From positions 18,246,001 through 18,310,000 of the forward strand of contig CM059563.1 in NCBI GenBank assembly GCA_030386875.1: a DNA stretch of 64,000 bases, written 5' to 3'. The number at the start of each line of letters is the position of its first letter. Position 1 is the stretch's first letter. Under the pieces are notes generated by a model. It was not told the DNA's origin, did not search any database, and saw only the letters and a list, made by a program, of their open reading frames with translations. The DNA is from Morinoia aosen. Lineage: Eukaryota; Arthropoda; Malacostraca; Amphipoda; Talitridae. The translations under genes and the position numbers were made by a program. Below are positions 57,812 through 64,000 of this stretch, in pieces.

Positions 57812-60800
57812 GCCACAACAAAAGGGCAGCTCATATTCGTGCTTGTAGGTTCCCAATGAATATCATAGGCGCTTCGGATACTAGGAACGCAGTCATACTA
57901 AACTTAATTTCTCTCTGTCAAACATGTTGAGCTTCTTAGGAAAAGTAAGCTGGGTTTAATCGTTCGTTTCTTGTGGCACTTTTGATAAATTTGTGAACTG
58001 AGTTGCTTTTGGATATATTTTTCTCTAACTCTGAAGATGGGTGAATTCGCTCCGAAATGTGCTAAATTATTCCCTGGGATTATGGAATTACGCGAGCAAT
58101 TATAGAGCATATTGCATTACGCTGCATCCTAGTGCACTAAACAGATGTCTTAAATATACCTCGAGTTTTGCATGTGTCTGGAACATCTGACTTTTACTGT
58201 GTATATCTCCGCAGTACTTGGCCTCAGTTATAAGGCTTGTCAGACTCCTGTGCTTCGGCTTCTATCATGCATAACAAAACGCACCTATATCATCTGTGCA
58301 TACGGTATTCCCTTGAGCTATGTGCATTTCAAATATTTCTGGAGATTCAAGTTGGAAGGGAATTTGTATTAAACATAGTTAAATTTTTCAAGTTGGAAGG
58401 GAATTTAGAAAAGTATTTGAATTAAACGTAGTTAAATCTATTTATTTACGTGATCTATGCTACAATTTATTGGTTTATTTAGTTATAGATATAAAAATGT
58501 ACATATATGTTTAAACAAAAAATGAATAGGTTGACCTATCCCAACATATGACATGCGATAGATCTATCTTAGAAAAATTAGCGAAATGGCTTACTGTATT
58601 TGAATGTGTGAGTGTTTCAAATCTGGTCCTTAGGTTTGACATTCGAAGGTAAGAAATTCTCCTTTATTTGAACTGCAGTCGCTGCTTTGGCTTTATATAC
58701 TGCGCTTTTGCATTTTGTTGCGCGTCGAAACTTCTGAGAAAGATATGTCTATATTGGTAGAATTGATCTGATGTCATCCGAAGACAAATACAGTGTTTCT
58801 TAATAGATCTTTTATTTCCCTACGTTGAGGAGCTAGTCAACTGAAGACGAACAGGAGACAACACGCAATCGAGGCAGGGCATTATTGAACGCAGAAAGTT
58901 TTTGTTGAGAAATTAAATTGAGGTAGGGCGTCCACGGGAACTTGTTAATGTAAAATGAGAGCTTCAAACCCGCAAAACGGGTGATTTCTCAATTTAAAGA
59001 ACTTATTTGTGAAGTTAACATCGAACCCATGAGTGGTGTTAAATTATTAGAATTGACGGTTTTACATTAAACAATTCAGAGTGTGATTAAAAGTAAAGAC
59101 TTCCTATAATGGAGGCTTTCAGTTACAAAACTATCAGACCAAGTTGAAACACGTGAAACAGTAGTAGCGCGTATAGTATAGTATCATGCGGCGAGTCCTT
59201 GACTTTCAGATGAACAGAGATAGGAGTGACATTCCGAGGCTCAGGTGAAATATCAAGCATTGATTCTGGAAACTGATAATGCTTGTTGAACATTAGCTTC
59301 AACAGTTGTCATTTTTGATGCTTGACTGTATTGATGGTATTTTGACTAATATTGAACATTGTGGCCTCTACACGAGTGATAGTTGTTTTATAAATTTTGA
59401 AATTTTTACTTTGGATGACGTCGTTTGTTAGCTGCTTCATCAATTGAAAAAATTCAGTTCGATAATAGCCTGAAACACGTTGCTTGGTCGTGGTTAGACA
59501 ATTATGCAATACCGAAAATACTAAACAAATTCGATGCTCGTCAGGGTTGCGAATACAGGGAAACACGTGTTAAAGTAATAAAGTGATGAGCCGAATACTG
59601 AAAAACCAAGAATTGGAAGTCATTCGGAAAAAGTAAATTTATTAATTCATGACATAAAACAGTTTAACGAACTGACACCTGTGAGGTCATTTAGCAAATT
59701 TATTTCTCGGAAGCACGGAACTAAAAAGATTTTCAGGACTTGTAATACTTAGAATCTGTGGAATTAATAAAAAAGGTAACTAGAATCAACTGGTATCTCA
59801 GTTCATTAGTCATACAAATGCTTCATTACACTATGACGAGACAATAGGCGAAAACTACATAGGTTTGAAGAAGTGGGCCACTTGATAAAACAAAAACAGC
59901 AAACAATAAACCGAAATGTCATGCAGAAATAAAATTAATTATTATTAATCCAGTGAAAGCCGGTGAATATATCACCCGGATACAAAATTTAGGAAAAGTC
60001 TATTACCATTTAATAGGCACATTTAAAAGTGTAATTCGGACAAATATTTAAAAGAATAATCTCGACTAATTATATAGTGTACCGATTCAATTGTGCCCTC
60101 TTCTAACAGGGACTTAAGAGTTGATTGCCAGACTGTTGCGCGCACAGAGCTGCTATTGTGACTCGCCAAGAGCTGAGCCAAAGAGAACTGCTAACAAGAG
60201 TGCCTATACTTTGTCACCTCTGGCATGCGGGTACTTAAGCGGATGGTTAAATTAAGCTTTTGATTGCATTTTCTCAAGTTTAAACCATTTTTCAAACAAG
60301 ATATGGCCATGATGATTAGTCTGGCAACCGTACTAAGTTGCCAAATACTTATTACTCAAATTTTATGCAGAGTTATTCATCATAGGATTTGATGCATTTT
60401 ATGAGAATAGGGTTCACTTCAGCAGGTGAACAAGGGCTGGGTACTCCACCGCTGTGTGGTAGGGCTCAACAAAGTCTCGGTAGATTAATTACGAAAAGTT
60501 GCGCCACTTAAACGCCCTTGAATCCTGAGCCCTTGAATGGGAAAGGCACATGAATGGTAATCAAAATTTTGGGAAATTTCCAACGCTGTGTATATTTTAA
60601 AATTTTTTTCACACGTTGTATTAATAATAATTAGCCTAATTAACGAAAACTTCGGTCAGAAACTATTTACTTGTCGCTTTTGTAATTCTGCCAATGTTAT
60701 TTTAGTACTGTGGTGTCAAATAATGTTATTTTCGTACTGATGCAATGATGTTTTTATAGAAATATTAGTAAAAGCAACTTTGTCCCACTGGCTCCCAAAT

Positions 60801-60889
60801 AGCTCACAACATAGGGCTACAAATTAAATGTATTTAATAACACTGCAAATTTCAAATGTAAACGTTTACTCGATCTTACAAACTTTATG
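57812..60889. other. no gene supported
   Basis: Three kilobases of AT-rich sequence. A short duplication of CAAGTTGGAAGGGAATTT lies at 58349 and 58389. A minus-strand frame of 85 codons at 59309-59566 is not recognisable. No SINE, MITE or promoter was identified with confidence. Confidence 0.35.
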
Positions 60890-61010
60890 ACTCCAAAGAA
60901 AATACTATATCGAAGTAAAACATACTTCTCCAAAGATATTTCAGCTTCGAAATCTTTCACCCTAAAAATATTCCAACTAAGCCTTCCGCTTCAAAATTAT
61001 TCGACGTCAA
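60890..61010 (+). repeat. outlying unit of the 61.8 kb repeat
   Basis: CTTCTCCAAAGATATTTCAG through CTTCCGCTTCAAAATTATTC closely parallels 61790-61885 in block order. It is an isolated relative of the minisatellite region that follows. Confidence 0.6.
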
Positions 61011-61789
61011 TCCAGTCTGACGTTCTTTTAGCACTTGCCAGCGAGTGTGCGCTCCGTCTCTTCTCTTCTTACAGAACGACTGAAAGAATTGTAGTATTGA
61101 TCCTTTACCACAAAGCACTGTATTAATTTCTAATTAAACTTTTCTAAGGTACTGAAGGGGACAATTGTTATTTTGATACTCTATCCAAAACAAAAGCATA
61201 GCGTACAAAGGGACAAAACATGATCCGTTTTTGGCAGGCAATTCTCAACATTTTCAAATCATTAAAATCTTAAAAACACATCCTGCAGACCACCAATAGT
61301 GGGTAAAAATGAATTCATAGGCAATTCTTCAGAGAGAAATTGACGGCAGAACAGCATATTCACGTAGAAGAATATTCTATTATAATTGCACAGCGAAAGA
61401 TAGCTTTGTTCCAAACTGAACAGAATCTGAGGGAACTACTGCAACAATAACGTTCAACTTCAAGGGAATAGTTTGCTCGTGTCAGATCACTAGCTTTCTG
61501 TTGAACCTTACGCTGTGTTTTAGAAGTTCAGGAAATCCAGAGATATTTCTTGGCTAAATGAGACCTGCAGAATCTTTGTTGAGATGTGCTGGAGGCGCGG
61601 AGATGTGAGAGCTCTGAGACAGCTCTTCATTTGGGCTGGGTCCTAATGTCGTGATATCTTTTTATTTAGTCCAACATCTTGTCGTTAACTTAGGACGACC
61701 TCGGTTGAGACGGCGAACAATACAATCATGCACACGTCTATACAAAGATTTTTCAATTTTGAAGTATATTACTTCAAAAAAAAAATATT
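61011..61789. other. no gene seen
   Basis: Nothing supported apart from short chance frames. Confidence 0.35.
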
Positions 61790-62230
61790 CAATTGAAAAA
61801 TGCTTCTTCAAAGATATTGCAGCTTTGAAATCTGTCACCCAAAAAATATTCTAAGTCTTCCGCTCCAAAATTATTTCACCTGCTAAATCTCCCACATCAA
61901 AAAATGTTACCACTAAAATTTTTCCACCCTAAATATATTCCAGCTATCAAGTCTCCCTCCTCCAAAAATTTACACAGCCAAGTCTTCAACGGCAAAAATA
62001 TCCCAACTACCAAGTCTCCCACCTCCAAAAAATTTACACTGCCAAGTCTTCAACGGCAAATATATCCCAACTACCAAGTCTCCCACCTCCAAAAAATTTA
62101 CACTGCCAAGTCTTCAACGGCAAAAATATCCCAACTACCAAGTCTCCCACCTCCAAAACAATTTACACAACCAAGTCTTCCACCTCGAAAATATTTTAAT
62201 CACCAACCTCCCACCTCCAAAGATTTCAAC
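61790..62230. repeat. 64-bp minisatellite with diverged lead-in
   Basis: Three to four close copies from about 61980 to 62180 with CAAGTCTTCAACGGCAAAAA, CCCAACTACCAAGTCTCCCA and CCTCCAAAAAATTTACACTG. Looser units lie at 61790-61980. A plus-strand frame of 109 codons (61904-62233) is a Lys/Ser/Pro-rich translation of the repeat. Confidence 0.85.
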
Positions 62231-62262
62231 TAGGAGCTTTCAAAGCAACTATGAAACAAAGT

Positions 62263-62646
62263 TCACAAGAAAGTTGCCACGGCTGCCATGCCACAGCACG
62301 TGCCTACGACCACCGCTACGAGGCCGATGTTCTTGCCGACTTTCGCTCGCTTTCTTTTGAGATAAAGTCTTTGTATTATTTTGGTGAGCTCCAGCTCCGT
62401 CTGCCTGTCAAGGTCTTCCATTTCGACGATGACGTGCTGCTGTTCTTCTACTGTTTCGTTCAATTATTCTTGCTGGCGTAGCTGAGATTCTATCGAACAG
62501 AAAGCTGCGTTCTGAAAACCTTGCAGCCGAGATAATATTTTCTTGGTCACGTCCACTTTTGCTTTATTAGCATCATGAGGCAATAATGCTTATTATTGAC
62601 TTTCCTCACCGTTTTCCATGCTATCTTGTGCGGTGAAATCATTCAT
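62263..62646 (-). pseudogene. broken gene: coiled-coil protein with C-terminal hydrophobic segment
   Basis: One minus-strand reading frame runs from ATG at 62646 to TGA at 62263 (127 codons) and is interrupted by three TAA codons, at codons 18, 19 and 61. On both sides of the stops the protein is coherent: an acidic N terminus, then a charged, Gln/Glu/Leu-rich helix with coiled-coil character (about codons 27-85), a basic KRKRAKVGK patch (about 93-101), and a hydrophobic stretch GLVAVVVGTCCGMAAVATFL at the C terminus, which would insert in a membrane. The GC-rich codon use contrasts with the AT-rich flanks. The layout (helical charged part, then a glycine-rich hydrophobic hairpin) faintly recalls apolipoprotein L-like proteins; this is a guess. 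No introns are seen, so a retrocopy is possible. Confidence 0.6.
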
Positions 62647-62916
62647 AATGCTTCCTGTGAATCGGATCTCTTGCGTAGTTCAAATTTTCAAATTTCGACA
62701 CTCACTTTCGAAGAAGATATTAATCACTTCTCACGCATTCGTTGATGATCTTATTACTGTCAATTATGGATGCTTCATAAGCCTCATTTTCCTGTCGCAG
62801 TTCGTAAAAGATTACAGGATGCCATGCCCAAATATAAAGACAGCGTCAAAATGATGATAGTTCAGTATCGTAGATACTGCCGTTGACTTTCTTGCTCGAT
62901 GCATAATTTCGCTTGA

Positions 62917-63136
62917 ACTCTTTGACCTCAAATAGTTCAACTAAAGTTCAATATATAACTCGAATTTAAAGTCAATTGTAGTAAGCAATTTTGAAATAGC
63001 AAACATTGCCTGGATCGTGCCTTCATTTTGCTTTAGTTAAGTATTTATGAAACTTGAGTTTGTGACTACTGGTCGGTCAGTAAAATTATGAAAATCACCT
63101 CAGTGACCACTGGTGGCCCACGTTGCGGTCAAAGTG
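62917..63136 (-). mobile_element. TTAA-type MITE, copy 5
   Basis: Reverse-oriented relative of copies 1-4. It contains GACTACTGGTCGGTCAG, GGATCGTGCCTTCATT and TTTAAAGTCAATTGTAGT, and ends GTTGCGGTCAAAGTG before TTGA (mutated TTAA). The left border (CTCTTTGACC after TTGAA) is eroded, so the start is approximate. Confidence 0.75.
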
Positions 63137-63372
63137 TTGAGCGTATTCTCTCGAAAAGATTTACCCATGAACATTAGATTGTTGCGTGCCTTATATGTCT
63201 TTAAGAGAATCACTTACGAAATCGCAGTGCGCAATCTTTTTTCTGTAATATATATAGAAATACTCTTGATCTGAGGCATGAGACTAAGTAAAATATTTTA
63301 CGCTATACTTTGTTTGCGTCATTTTTGGTGCGGTGAGTAAATAAATTTTAATTTAGATGCTATGAATACGAG

Positions 63373-63806
63373 TGCACACGGCCCGTCAAAAATTTACAGG
63401 GTGGCGCATAAGTAACGCACCCTTAATTCCAATGCATCGTTGCGAGCCAAAACTTTACGATCAGTTACGGCCTCACTGTTTAATTGTGGCCTCATCTCCA
63501 AGACTGATGAGGCGGTGGTGATGCAGGGATGCCTCCGCGTGTAGCTGTGATACGGAGGAGGAGGAGAAAAGGGTGCGTAACTTATGTGCCCCCCTGTACA
63601 ATAACGTTCGACAAATCACATGACACACGTTCCTGTTTGCCAACAATACACGTGATATTCATTCCGACACCCAATCTGCTGGGTTAATTAAGGCACCAAA
63701 AATTGTGGAGTTGATGAAGCTTGTATCACAGATACGCTCATCTCACACTTTCGGCTGGTGGGTGTGACACACAGACGGACGGACGCGGCTCCTTTTATAA
63801 TATAGA
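63373..63806 (+). mobile_element. non-LTR-like repeat, copy C, interrupted by a MITE
   Basis: GTGCACACGGCCCGTCAAAA at the left and GTTCGACAAATCACATGACA, CACGTGATATTCATTCCG and GTTGATGAAGCTTGTATCAC at the right match copy B (30730-30955). It ends with a GACGGACGGACGCGG run and TATAATATAGATAGATAG. The parts are separated by the TA-flanked MITE at 63397-63596. Confidence 0.7.
63397..63596. mobile_element. 200-bp TA-flanked MITE (mariner/Tc1-type)
   Basis: The element starts CAGGGTGGCGCATAAGTAAC and ends GTTAC-type sequence reading ACTTATGTGCCCCCCTG. The terminal inverted repeats extend about 28 bp with three mismatches. It is bordered by TA at 63395-63396 and 63597-63598, the duplication made by Tc1/mariner transposases. 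It has no coding capacity and sits inside the non-LTR-like repeat copy C. Confidence 0.85.
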
Positions 63807-64000
63807 TAGATAGAAGGTAGTGATAGTGATAGTGATAGTGATAAGTAAATACATCTGATAAAACTACACAATTATAATATACTGGATTCAAGCAACCTCG
63901 TTACAAAAACTAAATTCTGATACTGTGTTTGTTTTTCCAGAGTCAAGTCCGGGAAACTTTTGTTGGTATTGATTAGCACTAAAAAGCCGTAAACTTCGCT
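63807..64000. other. short (GATAGT)n run, otherwise nothing
   Basis: GATAGTGATAGTGATAGTGATA at about 63820-63842 follows the AT-rich tail of the preceding repeat. No gene is seen to the window end. Confidence 0.6.

Noticed and set aside
61904-62233. 109-codon Lys/Ser/Pro-rich frame
   Set aside because: Translation of the 64-bp minisatellite.

Overview
The window looks like a piece of a large, repeat-rich, AT-rich animal genome, most probably an arthropod. The reasons are: a complete Ty3/Gypsy LTR retrotransposon; tRNA-derived SINEs; several short inverted-repeat (MITE) families with TTAA, TA and 8-bp target duplications; many satellites and minisatellites; and one gene start with a TATA-like box 33 bp upstream of a TCAGTC initiator, the arthropod Inr consensus. 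There are no bacterial operons, rRNA genes, CRISPR arrays or canonical tRNA genes. The species cannot be named from the sequence alone.

Layout. 1-4.3 kb: a SINE cut by the window edge, small tandem repeats and a GT-rich tract. 4.3-7.1 kb: a TTAA-flanked MITE followed by a homogeneous 78-bp satellite (about 28 monomers) that decays into about four old monomers. 7.5-19.0 kb: an essentially intact Gypsy retrotransposon on the minus strand (LTRs of 1862 and 1864 bp, gag, pol, and a textbook -1 slippery site), inserted with a CACT duplication into an older ~57-bp minisatellite. 19-24 kb: MITEs, a dispersed repeat present as an inverted pair, and a ~38-40-bp minisatellite. 24.3-26.1 kb: a 40-43-bp satellite, with a small detached island at 27.9 kb. 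28.9-33.1 kb: a ~610-bp foldback sequence, fragments of a non-LTR-like repeat, a MITE with a minisatellite inside it, and 45-bp and 56-bp minisatellites. 34-52 kb: mostly unannotatable DNA with minisatellites, a purine-only-like tract, a second SINE, an (ATATT)n array and LINE-like 3' ends. 52.6-53.2 kb: the best host gene candidate, a promoter plus first coding exon ending at a GTAAG splice donor. 56-58 kb: a long near-perfect hairpin and a TTAA MITE. 60.9-63.8 kb: a 64-bp minisatellite, a broken gene with three in-frame stops, another MITE copy, and a TA-flanked MITE nested inside a non-LTR-like repeat.

The only genes that work together are gag and pol of the retrotransposon: gag makes the particle, and a -1 frameshift on A AAA AAC gives the Gag-Pol fusion carrying protease, reverse transcriptase, RNase H and integrase. 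By eye its two LTRs differ only by one base in each of two A-runs, so the insertion is very recent and may be competent. Most other long open frames are translations of satellites or LTRs and are not reported as genes. I did not find a clearly novel biochemical system. The strongest leads are the young retrotransposon with its unexplained 2.6 kb tail, the MITE families with exact boundaries, the 40-bp hairpin, the broken coiled-coil gene, and the unassigned gene exon at 52.8 kb.
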